A stretch of 64,000 bases of DNA from an uncultured Treponema sp. GTDB taxonomy: Bacteria; Spirochaetota; Spirochaetia; Treponematales; Treponemataceae. Positions 53,394-62,729 of this stretch are shown here, in pieces; the stretch's first letter is position 1, and every line of letters starts with the position of its first letter. The notes under the pieces are model-generated. The model was not told the DNA's origin, did not search any database, and was given only the letters and a program-made list of their open reading frames with translations. The stretch spans positions 1 to 64,000 of the forward strand of contig CALCRU010000044.1 in assembly GCA_937894335.1 (NCBI GenBank), written 5' to 3'. The position numbers and the translations under genes were made by a program.

Positions 53394-54404
53394 TTAGTAA
53401 ATTTTTAGCAACCATTGGTCTAAATTCTCAAAAACTCGCCCTTTAACAAACGACGGTTTGTTATTTTGAAGAAAAGAAGCACAATAAAACACTTGGGACA
53501 CAGTTTTTCCTATTTTGCCGGGAAGCATTTTTATGCTACCAATAACCGCTTGGGACAAAAAAGTCATGCCCACAAGGATTCCGCTCCGTTCAAGACCACT
53601 ACAAAGAGAACCCAGGGTTATGCGCCAGGAACCCAAATAAAACAGAACCTTTCCTTCTGGCCTAAGCAAAGAAAGAATCACCACAGAAAGGGTAACAAGA
53701 GTGGAAGGCAGAACCTTTACAGGCTTTTGTTTCCGCACGCAGGCCATGATAAAGAAAATCAGAACAAGGGACCACTGAACATAGAGATTTCGCACAAGAA
53801 GAAACAGGACCAATAGACCTATGCAGAGTACAAAAAAGATCCTGTCTTTTCTGGGAAGACCCTTTTCATCACCAGTAAGGGAAGATACTTCATACAGAGA
53901 AGGAAGTGTCTGGGGGCTAAGCCTTTTATACCATTCTGAACGGTTTTCAAAAGCGAGTACAAAAGCTCCTAGGGCACAACCGGTTATCAGGCCAAAACAG
54001 AGGAGCAGGGGAGCAACATAAGTTACAGATGAGCCAAACAAAATAAACCGAGAGCAGACTAGTTGGGCGGCATTGTTAGCAAGGGAACCGGCCACAGTTA
54101 GGCCAAAGTCAGAAAAGGCGTTGGGCATTAACTTTGCTAAAAGAATCATTACAAGGACGCTAGCAAAAGTTCCAACAAGACTAAAGACAAGAACATAGCT
54201 AAAGAGGGTTCCGCTTACCAGAGCCTGAACAAGAACTTTTAGCAAGGCCAAAAAAAGAATATCCTTTACGGAAAATTTTCTTATGGAAAGTATTATGGGA
54301 AGATTTGCAAGCCCCAACCGTAAAAAGGGAAACGGTTTAGGAATGGCATACTCTAGGGAAGAAAGAATAAGGCATAGGGCTGCAAGAAAAGAAGTCTGCG
54401 ACAT
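53394..54404 (-). CDS. Gx-family transporter (HepS component I-like) fused to a T-component-like region
   Basis: 336 residues, all membrane. Residues 1-155 match the Gx transporter / heptaprenyl diphosphate synthase component I family (LSSLEYAIPKPFPFLRLGLANLP), relatives of ECF-transporter S components. After a charged linker, the last 130 residues contain RPEGKVLFYLGSWRITLGSL and GMTFLSQAVIGS, a pattern like CbiQ/EcfT energy-coupling subunits. A fused S-T arrangement is suggested; the substrate is unknown. Convergent with the UDG-like gene. Confidence 0.7.
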   Translation of the reverse strand: MSQTSFLAALCLILSSLEYAIPKPFPFLRLGLANLPIILSIRKFSVKDILFLALLKVLVQALVSGTLFSYVLVFSLVGTFASVLVMILLAKLMPNAFSDFGLTVAGSLANNAAQLVCSRFILFGSSVTYVAPLLLCFGLITGCALGAFVLAFENRSEWYKRLSPQTLPSLYEVSSLTGDEKGLPRKDRIFFVLCIGLLVLFLLVRNLYVQWSLVLIFFIMACVRKQKPVKVLPSTLVTLSVVILSLLRPEGKVLFYLGSWRITLGSLCSGLERSGILVGMTFLSQAVIGSIKMLPGKIGKTVSQVFYCASFLQNNKPSFVKGRVFENLDQWLLKIY

Positions 54405-54412
54405 GGCATAAA

Positions 54413-54460
54413 AAAGGGGCTTCTAAAACCGAATAGCTCAGCCTTAGAAAGCCCCTGCTG
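54413..54460 (-). terminator. terminator after the cyclophilin-FKBP gene
   Basis: Read leftward: GGGGCTTTCTAAGG ... TTTTAGAAGCCCC followed by TTTTTT. The opposite strand also ends in a T run. Confidence 0.85.
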
Positions 54461-54463
54461 TTT

Positions 54464-55498
54464 TTATCTTGCGCTTACAAGTTCCAAATCAAAGGCGATG
54501 TAGGCGTTACCCGGAATAACACCTGGGTATCCTCCTGCACCGTAACCATATTCAGGGGGAAGAACAATTGTTCGCTTTTCTCCAACCTTCATGTCCTGAA
54601 CCATAAGATCAAATCCCTTTATCATCTTGTCGGCATCGGTAACAAATTCAAGGGGTGAACGACCTGCTGAAGAATCAAATACGGTTCCGTCTACAAGGTA
54701 TCCCCTGTAGTGAATGGCCACAGACTTGCCCTTTCCGCATTTTTCTCCGCTGCCTTCCTTTGTAATCTTGTAGCGGATTCCAGTTGAATCAATTGTGTAT
54801 CCGGGGAAGGCCTTTTCTAAGGTTTCCATTAATGCTTTCATCTTGCGCTTGTTCGCCGCATCGTTTTCTCTGTTCCAGTCGGCCTGGGTTGCAGTAAAGG
54901 CTTCTGCCTCGGCACCCTTGCGCACAATGGTAATCTTGGTCATCTTGTCGCCCTGTACCACGGAATTAACAACCTTCTGACTTTCGGAATCAACAACCTT
55001 TCCAAAAATCGTATATCCTCCATTAAGATATGTTGTAGGAACAATCGTAATAAAGAACTGGCTTCCGTTTGTGTCTTCTCCAGCATTTGCCATTGCAAGC
55101 ATTCCTGCCTTGCTAAAGTCCAGACCGTCAACAATTTCGTTTACAAACTGGTATCCCGGTCCGCCTGTTCCGTTGCCCTTAGGGTCACCGCCCTGAATCA
55201 TAAAATCCTGGCTGTCGCGGTTTGCCCTGCTTATTACGCGGTGGAACTTAAGTCCGTCGTAAAAGGGCTTTCCTTTTGCCGCATCAAGGGTTCCTTCTGC
55301 AAGACCCACAAAATTTGTTACGGTAAGGGGCGCCTGCTTGTAGAACAACTCAAGGATAATTTCTCCCTTGGGTGTTTCAATTACTGCAAAGAGTCCTTCT
55401 TTTCCTTCAAGAACTTTTTCGCTTCTAGACATACATCCTCCAAATGAAAGCAGAACGCAACTAAAAAGCAGCATTCCAATCAATCTTTTTATTTTCAC
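54464..55498 (-). CDS. cyclophilin-FKBP fusion peptidyl-prolyl isomerase lipoprotein
   Basis: 344 residues from GTG 55498, chosen because GGAGGA lies upstream and the signal peptide starts there. Lipobox SFGGCMSR. Cyclophilin domain at about 35-195 (FHRVI, MIQGGDPKGNGTGGPGYQF, NTNGSQFFIT-like region) and FKBP domain at about 240-344 (VAIHYRGYLVDGTVFDSS, GYGAGGYPGVIPGNAYI). Both speed proline isomerisation; as a lipoprotein it should act on exported proteins. Cyclophilin-FKBP fusions have been described in Treponema. Confidence 0.93.
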   Translation of the reverse strand: MKIKRLIGMLLFSCVLLSFGGCMSRSEKVLEGKEGLFAVIETPKGEIILELFYKQAPLTVTNFVGLAEGTLDAAKGKPFYDGLKFHRVISRANRDSQDFMIQGGDPKGNGTGGPGYQFVNEIVDGLDFSKAGMLAMANAGEDTNGSQFFITIVPTTYLNGGYTIFGKVVDSESQKVVNSVVQGDKMTKITIVRKGAEAEAFTATQADWNRENDAANKRKMKALMETLEKAFPGYTIDSTGIRYKITKEGSGEKCGKGKSVAIHYRGYLVDGTVFDSSAGRSPLEFVTDADKMIKGFDLMVQDMKVGEKRTIVLPPEYGYGAGGYPGVIPGNAYIAFDLELVSAR

Positions 55499-55512
55499 TT
55501 TTATTCCTCCAG

Positions 55513-56301
55513 TTAGAACTGAGCTACAAACCACATGTAAATTGCTTCAAGCCTTCCGCGGAAAGAATCGTTCATTTTGTTTTCTATGATGGAAAGGGCA
55601 GGAAACCTTGCCTGAACAAGCATGTAAACTACAAAACTGTCTCCACAGTCCGTTATGGAAAGACTGATGCGAAGGTTGTCTGTGTTTACGGCTTTTACAA
55701 ATCCTATGTAGACAGGACTTACATTTATAAAGGCCGCGCTTGTTTCCTTATCCTGCTGATGGTACTCCAGCCGATAGTTTGTTTTTCCAAACGAACAGTC
55801 GTTTTGCATGCAGTACATTACCTTGCCTTCGGCACTGCCTTCCGTATCATCAGGAACGCGGGTTCTGTCATCGGGGCCTGCAATGCAGTAACATTCCTTG
55901 TAAAGGGTTTTTACCTTTTTGTCGGAATATGAATAGTACTGCATACCTTCCATCTTGCTTACCGAACGAATTATCTTAGAAACATAATCTGTATCCATTT
56001 TGGAGACATTTCCGTCACCCAACTCTGACTTTTTAAGCAGATAAAGGTTTTCCATAATGAATACAGGAGCTTCTGCTTCCTTAGGCCATAAAACAGTGGT
56101 CTGCTCTCCAAGAGGAGTCTTTGGAACCAGTTTTAGAGTAGGATCTCCGTTCTTGTAAAACCTGTTCTGAACAAAACCACTGGCCTTTAATTCTTCAAGA
56201 ACTGAAGGTTCCACAATCTGGTCAACGGTGTAAGCAGAAAGGGCAAATACGGCACCAAAAGATATTACCGCGCACAAAATGGCCTTTTTAAGTATTTTCA
56301 T
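55513..56301 (-). CDS. exported protein of unknown function, spirochaete-type
   Basis: 262 residues with a cleavable signal peptide (AILCAVISFGAVFALSAY). The mature part is rich in aromatic residues and has paired cysteines (KECYCIAG, MYCMQNDC), fitting a periplasmic protein with disulfides. I recognise it only as a type found in treponemes between jag and the isomerase; no function can be assigned. Confidence 0.65.
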   Translation of the reverse strand: MKILKKAILCAVISFGAVFALSAYTVDQIVEPSVLEELKASGFVQNRFYKNGDPTLKLVPKTPLGEQTTVLWPKEAEAPVFIMENLYLLKKSELGDGNVSKMDTDYVSKIIRSVSKMEGMQYYSYSDKKVKTLYKECYCIAGPDDRTRVPDDTEGSAEGKVMYCMQNDCSFGKTNYRLEYHQQDKETSAAFINVSPVYIGFVKAVNTDNLRISLSITDCGDSFVVYMLVQARFPALSIIENKMNDSFRGRLEAIYMWFVAQF

Positions 56302-56330
56302 TTGTCCGCTCCTTAAAGGTTCATTTTTGG

Positions 56331-57047
56331 TTAGCGTACACCCTTGTAGATGACGCGCACCTGCTTATATAAACCATCACCCTCGCTTTTGGTTTCAACA
56401 TCGGGAATATCGTTAAGGGTTGTATGGATAAGACGGCGTTCAAAGGGATTCATCGGCTCAAGCAGAATGGAAGAGCGTGTTGCACGAACCTTGTCGGCAG
56501 TGTTGTATGCAAGGCGAACAAGGCTTTCTTCACGGCGAATGCGGTAGTTTTCGCTATCGAGGATTATGCGTACATCTTCCCTTCCAAGGTGACCAGCGTA
56601 AACATTTGCAAGAAGCTGCATTGCGTCAAGGTTCTTTCCCTTTCTTCCAATAAGGATTGATGAACTTGAGCTAGAAAGTTTAAGTCCAATTTTTCTGTCT
56701 TCACGGAACATTATTTCTACCGTAACATCGTAGCCCATTTTCTGAACCATCTGAGTTACAAAGTCTATAAGCTTCTGCTCAAATTCGTCCTGAGGAAGAG
56801 GATTTGCAACTATTTTAGGATTGTTTGCCCTCTTTGTAGCGTTGGGAACAGAGCCGTCAAATTCTGACGAAACATGTCCTGCGGCATCAAGCGTGTGTAC
56901 CCGGATTTTTACATATCCGTTTTTAAAGAGAGACTTTTTCTGAGACTCAAGAATTTCTACATCAAACTGATCCTTTTCAAGTCCAAGTTCTGCGGCCGCC
57001 TTTTCTATGGCCTCTTTTTCTGTTTTTGCTTCGTACTCGTAAACCAT
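56331..57047 (-). CDS. jag: Jag/KhpB RNA-binding protein
   Basis: 238 residues from ATG 57047, which follows GGAGG; the frame opens 19 codons earlier inside yidC. Jag_N domain at 1-50 (YEYEAKTEKEAIEKAAAELG), KH domain with IGRKGKNLDAMQLL, and R3H domain ending RLIHTTLNDIPDVETKSEG. It binds RNA and is linked to envelope growth control; usually encoded after yidC, as here. Confidence 0.92.
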   Translation of the reverse strand: MVYEYEAKTEKEAIEKAAAELGLEKDQFDVEILESQKKSLFKNGYVKIRVHTLDAAGHVSSEFDGSVPNATKRANNPKIVANPLPQDEFEQKLIDFVTQMVQKMGYDVTVEIMFREDRKIGLKLSSSSSSILIGRKGKNLDAMQLLANVYAGHLGREDVRIILDSENYRIRREESLVRLAYNTADKVRATRSSILLEPMNPFERRLIHTTLNDIPDVETKSEGDGLYKQVRVIYKGVR

Positions 57048-57063
57048 ATATATACCTCCAAAG

Positions 57064-58863
57064 TTAGCGTGTTTTCTTTTTGCCGGATTTGAATTTTTCA
57101 TCAAACTTGTTTACCGGCTTTTTGCTTTTTGCAAGTTCCTGCTTCTTGTTTTTCGTAATTTTATTGATTACAAGCTGCTGTCCCATCTGCAGAATGTTGC
57201 TTACCGTCCAGTACAGAACCAGACCACTAGCCACATTGTAAAGGATGAAGAAGAACATTATGGGCATGCCATACATGAGGAGCGCCATTTGGGTCTTACT
57301 CTGACCGCTGCCTGCTCCACCGTACTGAGTTATCATTCCGTTGAACAACTGGGAAAGAGTGTAGACGAAAGGCAGTATGCGAAGATTGTTCTGTGTAAAA
57401 CTTGAAATTAGAGGAATGTTCTTTTCCCAAGTCCAAATGCTGTCGCCTACAGAAAGGTCGTCTATCCATCCCTTAATAAAACTCGCACCGCGGAATTCAA
57501 AGTAATTGTTGAACACATTGTACATGGCAAACAGAATAATCATCTGTATAATCATTGGAAGACATCCGCTTGCAGGATTGTATCCCGCTGCCTTGTAAAG
57601 TTTGGAACTTTCCTCCTGCATCTTTTGGGGATTGTCCTTGTACTTTTCCTGAATTGCCTGCATCTGAGGCTGAAGTTCCTGCATCTTAAGGGTACCAATG
57701 GCACTCTTTCTGTTAAGGGGGAAGAGTATAATTTTAAGAAGGAAGGTAAGCACGATGATTGCAACTCCCCAGTTGTGCACCAGCCGGTAAATCATTTCAA
57801 GGGCCCACTTAAGAACTTTTTCTACGGGAGAAAGGAATCCACTTGTCTGAAGGGCAAGGTTAAGTTTTGCATTGTACAGATCCCAACCGTTGTTTTCGCG
57901 AGAGTTGTATCTTACCAAATCGTTTTCGTTTCTTGGTCCTATGTAAACATAGAATGTATCGGTGCAGAGGGAAGAAGTAATTGCATTTCTTGTAAGAAGA
58001 ATCTGGGCATTGGAATAGTCGTTGGGACTTTCAGTAACGCATCTGACAGAATCCTTCATGATTGAGGAGTCAGCCGGCTTTACAAGTATGGTAAAGTATT
58101 TTCCTGCCACGCCAGCCCATTCGTAGGACTTGTTGTAGTATCTGTTGTCTATATTCTTCTTTGTCTTCTTGGAACCGTTGTATGCAACATACTGTCTTAC
58201 TTCGTAACGGTCTTTCTTGTTGTAGTGGGGTCCAATCTGAGGTGATGTCCTTATCGTGTAGGAAACTCCGTCTACATTAAGTCCGCTTGTTCCTTCCAGT
58301 CCGTTTACAGTAATGTCTAGGCGGAACATGTATTCATCATCCTTGAATGTATAAAGCTTTCCAAGGCGGAATTTCTGAATGTTTCCGTTACTGTCGGTGT
58401 ATTCGTAGTCCCTGTAAAATCCTATTGTATAGTCGTTGATTTTCTTTACATTGAATACTTCGTTCACTGGTGTAGCCGTTGCATCTCCTATTGCCAGAGA
58501 AAAAGCTCTGTTAAGTTCGGTTATGTTGTCGGCCATTTCTACACCGCTTCCTGTATCCTTGTCATTATGTTCAAGAAGTTTGTAGCTTATTATGTCGCCA
58601 CCTCGATTTGTAAAGGTAGCCTGAATTCTGTTTGTCTTAATAACAAAGCTTTCTTCGCCTTCTTCAACTTCTGTTTCCTCTACGGCAACAAGTTGACGGT
58701 TTGAAAGTTCTTCCTGTCTTGCAGCTTCTTCCTGCTTAAGTTCAATATTTTGTTTTTCTGCGGCCGCTTGCTGCTTTGGAATAATAACTTTTATTTCCAC
58801 TATAGCAGAAGCAACAATCACTAATGCCGACAGAACGATTGCCCAAACAGTGTTTTTATCCAT
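57064..58863 (-). CDS. yidC: membrane protein insertase YidC
   Basis: 599 residues: N-terminal membrane anchor, large periplasmic domain (to about 345), then the conserved five-helix insertase core (NWGVAIIVLTFLLKIILFPL, GCLPMIIQMIILFAMYNVF) and a basic tail. It inserts membrane proteins alone or with SecYEG. Overlaps yidD by 43 bases. Confidence 0.95.
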   Translation of the reverse strand: MDKNTVWAIVLSALVIVASAIVEIKVIIPKQQAAAEKQNIELKQEEAARQEELSNRQLVAVEETEVEEGEESFVIKTNRIQATFTNRGGDIISYKLLEHNDKDTGSGVEMADNITELNRAFSLAIGDATATPVNEVFNVKKINDYTIGFYRDYEYTDSNGNIQKFRLGKLYTFKDDEYMFRLDITVNGLEGTSGLNVDGVSYTIRTSPQIGPHYNKKDRYEVRQYVAYNGSKKTKKNIDNRYYNKSYEWAGVAGKYFTILVKPADSSIMKDSVRCVTESPNDYSNAQILLTRNAITSSLCTDTFYVYIGPRNENDLVRYNSRENNGWDLYNAKLNLALQTSGFLSPVEKVLKWALEMIYRLVHNWGVAIIVLTFLLKIILFPLNRKSAIGTLKMQELQPQMQAIQEKYKDNPQKMQEESSKLYKAAGYNPASGCLPMIIQMIILFAMYNVFNNYFEFRGASFIKGWIDDLSVGDSIWTWEKNIPLISSFTQNNLRILPFVYTLSQLFNGMITQYGGAGSGQSKTQMALLMYGMPIMFFFILYNVASGLVLYWTVSNILQMGQQLVINKITKNKKQELAKSKKPVNKFDEKFKSGKKKTR

Positions 58864-59147
58864 GGCACATTCCTCTTTGTATTTTTTTCATCCAGACTGT
58901 CGGGAACGGGGTCATAGCCGCCTTTACAGTAAGGATTGCATTTTATTATTCTTTTAACTGAAAGCAAAAAACCCTTTGCAGGTCCATGCAGACGCACTGC
59001 ATCCAAGGCATACTGGGAGCATGTCGGAGTATACCTGCAACATGCAGGAAACAAAGGTGAGACAAATACTTGATAAAATCGTATTCCAAGAACAAGGAAT
59101 TTTGTAAAAAAAGACCTTATTCCTGTAATAAACCAGCCTTTTGGCAT
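58821..59147 (-). CDS. yidD: membrane protein insertion efficiency factor YidD
   Basis: 108 residues, with the family core YQVFVSPLFPACCRYTPTCS and CNPYCKGGYDPVP. Assists YidC. It overlaps both rnpA (31 bases) and yidC (43 bases). Confidence 0.93.
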   Translation of the reverse strand: MPKGWFITGIRSFFTKFLVLGIRFYQVFVSPLFPACCRYTPTCSQYALDAVRLHGPAKGFLLSVKRIIKCNPYCKGGYDPVPDSLDEKNTKRNVPWIKTLFGQSFCRH

Positions 59148-59479
59148 AATGTCTTAAATTGTTCGCACCGCGAGTGGAACGAGTCATTTCCGGGATACAC
59201 CAAAAGAAGCATATCATACCCGGTGTTCAGGTGCGCTTTAAAAAAACGATATGTTTCACGGCTAAAACGCTTGGACTTGTTTCTTTCCACAGCATTTCCA
59301 TAACCGCGGGGAAGAGGAAATCCGATTCGATTTATGTTTCGGTCATTCAGCATATAGAAGAGCTTTGCTCCGGCAATGCTGACTCTCTTCCCTGTTTTAA
59401 AAAGTTTCTGGAAGTCTCCGGGACGCTTTATGTGTTCTTCTTTACAAAAACGCCCCGTCTTTAGCAAGTCTGTCTCCAT
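59117..59479 (-). CDS. rnpA: ribonuclease P protein component
   Basis: 120 residues. The RNR motif ERNKSKRFSRETYRFF is clear, and the N-terminus RPGDFQKLFKTGKRV fits. It supports RNase P RNA in trimming tRNA 5' ends. Ten bases after rpmH. Confidence 0.93.
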   Translation of the reverse strand: METDLLKTGRFCKEEHIKRPGDFQKLFKTGKRVSIAGAKLFYMLNDRNINRIGFPLPRGYGNAVERNKSKRFSRETYRFFKAHLNTGYDMLLLVYPGNDSFHSRCEQFKTLCQKAGLLQE

Positions 59480-59488
59480 CCCTTGGGT

Positions 59489-59674
59489 TTACATCTTTGC
59501 TGTCTGATTCTTTCCGTTCTGGTAAGGTTTCTTTTCGTCAGATACAGTCAGCTTCCAGCGACCCTTTGCTCTGCGGCGGGAAAGAACCATGCGACCACCC
59601 TTTGTCTTCATGCGTGCACGGAAACCGAATTTTCTATTGCGTTTCACTTTGCTTGGTTGATATGTGCGTAACAT
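59489..59674 (-). CDS. rpmH: 50S ribosomal protein L34
   Basis: 61 residues; [20 protein letters not shown] ... [20 protein letters not shown] is unmistakable. Longer than the usual 44-50 because of a C-terminal extension of about 13 residues. AAGGAG lies upstream. Confidence 0.96.
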   Translation of the reverse strand: MLRTYQPSKVKRNRKFGFRARMKTKGGRMVLSRRRAKGRWKLTVSDEKKPYQNGKNQTAKM

Positions 59675-59719
59675 AATGAACGACTCCTTAAATGAAATTC
59701 TTGAATGTAGTAGTAAAAG

Positions 59720-59749
59720 ATAATACCATTATTCCTTAGAGTTGGTCAA
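59720..59749 (-). promoter_or_regulatory. promoter of the rpmH-rnpA-yidD-yidC operon
   Basis: Read leftward: TTGACC, 18-base spacer, TATTAT. The -35 lies inside the end of the DUF721 gene. Confidence 0.65.
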
Positions 59750-60265
59750 CATGTTTTGCCTTAAATTCTCGAACAAATTGGATAATTCCGGGGGAAGTTC
59801 ATTCTTTTGTTCCTCATTTTTTATCTGAATTCCGCTTTTTTCAAGAATTTTTTCGTCCCTTTCAAACCTTTTTTCTCTTTCCTCTATGTTTCTTTTTGTC
59901 CTTTCCTCTTCTGATTCAGCCTTTCCGTGAAGTCTTGCACTGCTTCCTTCAATTCGGAACACTATGTTTCCCACTTCAAGTGAAGGAATCTTTTTTTGTA
60001 GTCCCGTAAGAATGTACTTCTTGTGCATCTGGAAAAGTTCTATCCAACCGGGATGGTCGGTTTCTACAAGAAGAGTTTTGTTCTTAAGGTCAACAATGTG
60101 ACTGTGGTCCAACATATTTCTTCCCTCATAGGAATTTGAAGACTTTATTGAGAGGAGAATTTCTTTCCATGCGTTTTCCATCTCGTAAGATTTTTCTACA
60201 TCCTCAGCACTTATGTTAGTGAATATTTTGTTTATAAGTTGGGCTACAGGCTTTATTTCTTCCAT
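59729..60265 (-). CDS. DUF721/DciA-like protein
   Basis: 178 residues starting in a TGATG overlap with recF. The N-terminal DUF721 part (AWKEILLSIKSSN, LVETDHPGWIELFQMHKKYIL) is that of DciA, the ancestral loader for the replicative helicase DnaB; the C-terminal third is a charged coiled coil. Position after dnaA-dnaN-recF fits a replication role. Confidence 0.8.
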   Translation of the reverse strand: MEEIKPVAQLINKIFTNISAEDVEKSYEMENAWKEILLSIKSSNSYEGRNMLDHSHIVDLKNKTLLVETDHPGWIELFQMHKKYILTGLQKKIPSLEVGNIVFRIEGSSARLHGKAESEEERTKRNIEEREKRFERDEKILEKSGIQIKNEEQKNELPPELSNLFENLRQNMLTNSKE

Positions 60266-61368
60266 CAGCCTTTTACCTCCTCCCACATTCCGTTTCTTAT
60301 TTCGTATACTCTTGTTGAATTTTTTCTGTACCTTTCATAAGGTTCTCCGGGAAGGAAAGTACAGAAGAGCTGGTCATATTCGGGAAGAAGTTCCGTCATT
60401 CGCTGCCTTTTGTCAGGATCAAGCTCAAGAAGAACATCATCCATAAGTAGGACGGGTTTTTTTCCGGTAACTTGAGTGTAGTAGAAGGCCTGAGCTGTTC
60501 TTAGAACAAGGGCCACAAGACGCCTCTGACCGGTAGATGCAGTAGGAACAAATGGCAGTCCATCTTTTACAAAAATAATTTTATCACGGTGAGGTCCTGT
60601 CATTGTTGTCTGAAGAATTTTTTCTGATTCCCTCTTTGACTTTATAAGGGTTTCCACTTCATCAAGTTCGGGCAACATATTTTCGTTCTGACGGTTTTTC
60701 CATGAAGGAACATATTTTATGCTTACATTTTCTATTCCAGTTACCTGTTCGTAAAGTTTTCCAAATATCATGTTAAACTGAAATACCGCACCATATCTTT
60801 TTTTCTGAATTTCAAGACCATTCATTATAAGTTGAATATCATAAGTATCTAGAAGTTCGTAGTTCTGCTCCTTAAGGCAGAGGTTTCTGTTTTTTAAAAT
60901 TCTTTTGTATTTTCTAAGTACATCAATGTAAAGAATATCATACATGCTAAGGCTCTGGTCTATAAAAAACCTTCTTCTTTCAGGTTCTCCTATTGCAAAA
61001 TCCAGATCATCGTGATTGTAGAGGACGCAGGGCATTGTGTTTACAAGTTCTTTTCTGTCCCTTAAAATTTTACCGTCCCTTTCTATTTTTTTATTTCCCT
61101 TTTCTATTGAAATTACGGTAGTGTGTGTGCTGCCGTTTTCCTCCTTATACATGGAATGAAGAGACATTTCGTCATGACCATTTTTTATTATTTCTGAATC
61201 GTTGCGAGTTCTAAATGACGAGCCGTAAGAGGAATAGTACAATCCTTCAATTATGTTGCTTTTTCCCTGACCATTAAGTCCGGTAAAAAAGACCTCCTTT
61301 GAAAGAAGGTCTATGTTACCGTCACTGAGGTTTCTAAAGTTGTAAGGTTTTAGATACAAGAAAGGCAC
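60265..61368 (-). CDS. recF: DNA replication/repair protein RecF
   Basis: 367 residues. Walker A TGLNGQGKSNIIEGLYY, SMC-like signature STGQRRLVALVLR, and Walker B PVLLMDDVLLELD. Loads RecA at gaps with RecOR. Twelve bases after dnaN, overlapping the DUF721 gene. Confidence 0.95.
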   Translation of the reverse strand: MPFLYLKPYNFRNLSDGNIDLLSKEVFFTGLNGQGKSNIIEGLYYSSYGSSFRTRNDSEIIKNGHDEMSLHSMYKEENGSTHTTVISIEKGNKKIERDGKILRDRKELVNTMPCVLYNHDDLDFAIGEPERRRFFIDQSLSMYDILYIDVLRKYKRILKNRNLCLKEQNYELLDTYDIQLIMNGLEIQKKRYGAVFQFNMIFGKLYEQVTGIENVSIKYVPSWKNRQNENMLPELDEVETLIKSKRESEKILQTTMTGPHRDKIIFVKDGLPFVPTASTGQRRLVALVLRTAQAFYYTQVTGKKPVLLMDDVLLELDPDKRQRMTELLPEYDQLFCTFLPGEPYERYRKNSTRVYEIRNGMWEEVKG

Positions 61369-61379
61369 TTCTAAAAGTT

Positions 61380-62501
61380 CTATTCTTTCTGCATCGGCAT
61401 GATTATGTGGAAGTAATCTTCTGCGGGCTCCGGCTTAAGGGTAACCGCCTTCATTTCTTCGGTAAATTCAAACTTAATTCTTTCGGCCTGAATTACGCGG
61501 AGAGGTTCTTCTACATAGCGGTAGTTAAGGGCAAGAGAGTAGGGCTGTCCTGCATATTCACAAGGAATTTCTTCATCAGCACTTCCCATTTCAGAAACCT
61601 GAGAAGTAATCTTTAAGATTCCATCGCTTATGTTAAAGAAAAGCCTTCCTGCTTTCTTGTCCACCATAAGGGCAACACGCTTTAGGGCGTTTATAAGGTC
61701 GTTTTTGTTAACCTGGAAACTATAAGCCTGATTTTCTGGAATTACTCTTTCGTAGTTGGGAAACTGTCCTTCAAGAAGAACAGAACCAAACTTGTAGTTA
61801 CCAAAGCGGAAGAAAATCATTTTTTCTACAACAGCAATAGAAATATTTCCCTCTGAAGGAGAGTGCTTTAATATTGTGGTAAGAATTTTTGGATGAACTA
61901 TTGCAGAAGGAAAATCACTAACTCCGTCAAGAATGTTCTTTGAAGCATAGCTTAATCGTCTGCCGTCTGTAGCAACAAGAATAAGGTTAGATCCTTTCTT
62001 TTCAAAGTATACACCGTTCATAAAGTAACGAGTTTCGTCCTCACTAACAGCAAAGGAAGTCTGACTTATCATTTCCTTAATGTCTTTTGATGGAACTTCA
62101 AAGTAAGGAACATTTTCTGCAGCATCAAAGTCAGGAAATTTTTCCTGAGACATGCTCTTCATCTGGAACTTAATTTTCTTTGCAACAGGCTTTATTACAA
62201 CTGTTACTCCCTGATCATCTCCTTCTGAAGACTGATTAAATTCAATTTCTCCATCGGGAAGTGAATTAAGGATTCCCATGAATTTGTCACAGTAAACAGT
62301 TGTGGAACCTTCTTCTTCAACCTGAAACGGAATATGGGTTTCAAAATTTACTTTTATGTCCGTTGCTTTTATTGTAAGAGCATTGTTATGGGCAGAAAGA
62401 AGAACATTAGACAAAATGGAACCAACATTCTTTGTTGAAATGATTTCCTGCGCAATTGAAATTTCTTTAATCATTGCATCACGGTCAAATGTAAATTTCA
62501 T
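61380..62501 (-). CDS. dnaN: DNA polymerase III sliding clamp (beta)
   Basis: 373 residues, full length with three clamp domains; MKFTFDRDAMIKEISIAQEI at the start and PAEDYFHIIMPMQ at the end are typical. Confers processivity to the replicase. Confidence 0.96.
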   Translation of the reverse strand: MKFTFDRDAMIKEISIAQEIISTKNVGSILSNVLLSAHNNALTIKATDIKVNFETHIPFQVEEEGSTTVYCDKFMGILNSLPDGEIEFNQSSEGDDQGVTVVIKPVAKKIKFQMKSMSQEKFPDFDAAENVPYFEVPSKDIKEMISQTSFAVSEDETRYFMNGVYFEKKGSNLILVATDGRRLSYASKNILDGVSDFPSAIVHPKILTTILKHSPSEGNISIAVVEKMIFFRFGNYKFGSVLLEGQFPNYERVIPENQAYSFQVNKNDLINALKRVALMVDKKAGRLFFNISDGILKITSQVSEMGSADEEIPCEYAGQPYSLALNYRYVEEPLRVIQAERIKFEFTEEMKAVTLKPEPAEDYFHIIMPMQKE

Positions 62502-62729
62502 AAAAACTCCTTTTATTCACATTTCCTATTTTTTATTAAATTTATAAATTTAATAATAGTTATAATAGGTGTTGTGAATTTGTGGAAAAGCCGTTTATTT
62601 TGTTGTATTAGTAATAATTGTGAACTGAATAAGTTTTGAATTTGAGTTCACAAGATTTCCACTTTTACCCAAAATAAAAAGATATCCACCTTTTATTAAC
62701 ATTATTGTATCACATTATGAACAAGTTGT
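62502..62729. other. probable chromosomal replication origin region (dnaA-dnaN intergenic)
   Basis: 228 very AT-rich bases with no gene. It contains TTATTCACA at 62513-62521, fitting the DnaA-box pattern TTATNCACA, and TGTGGAAAA near 62580, the complement of a one-mismatch box, plus AT-rich runs suited to unwinding. It also holds the dnaN promoter. Almost all genes to the left read away from it. Confidence 0.55.
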
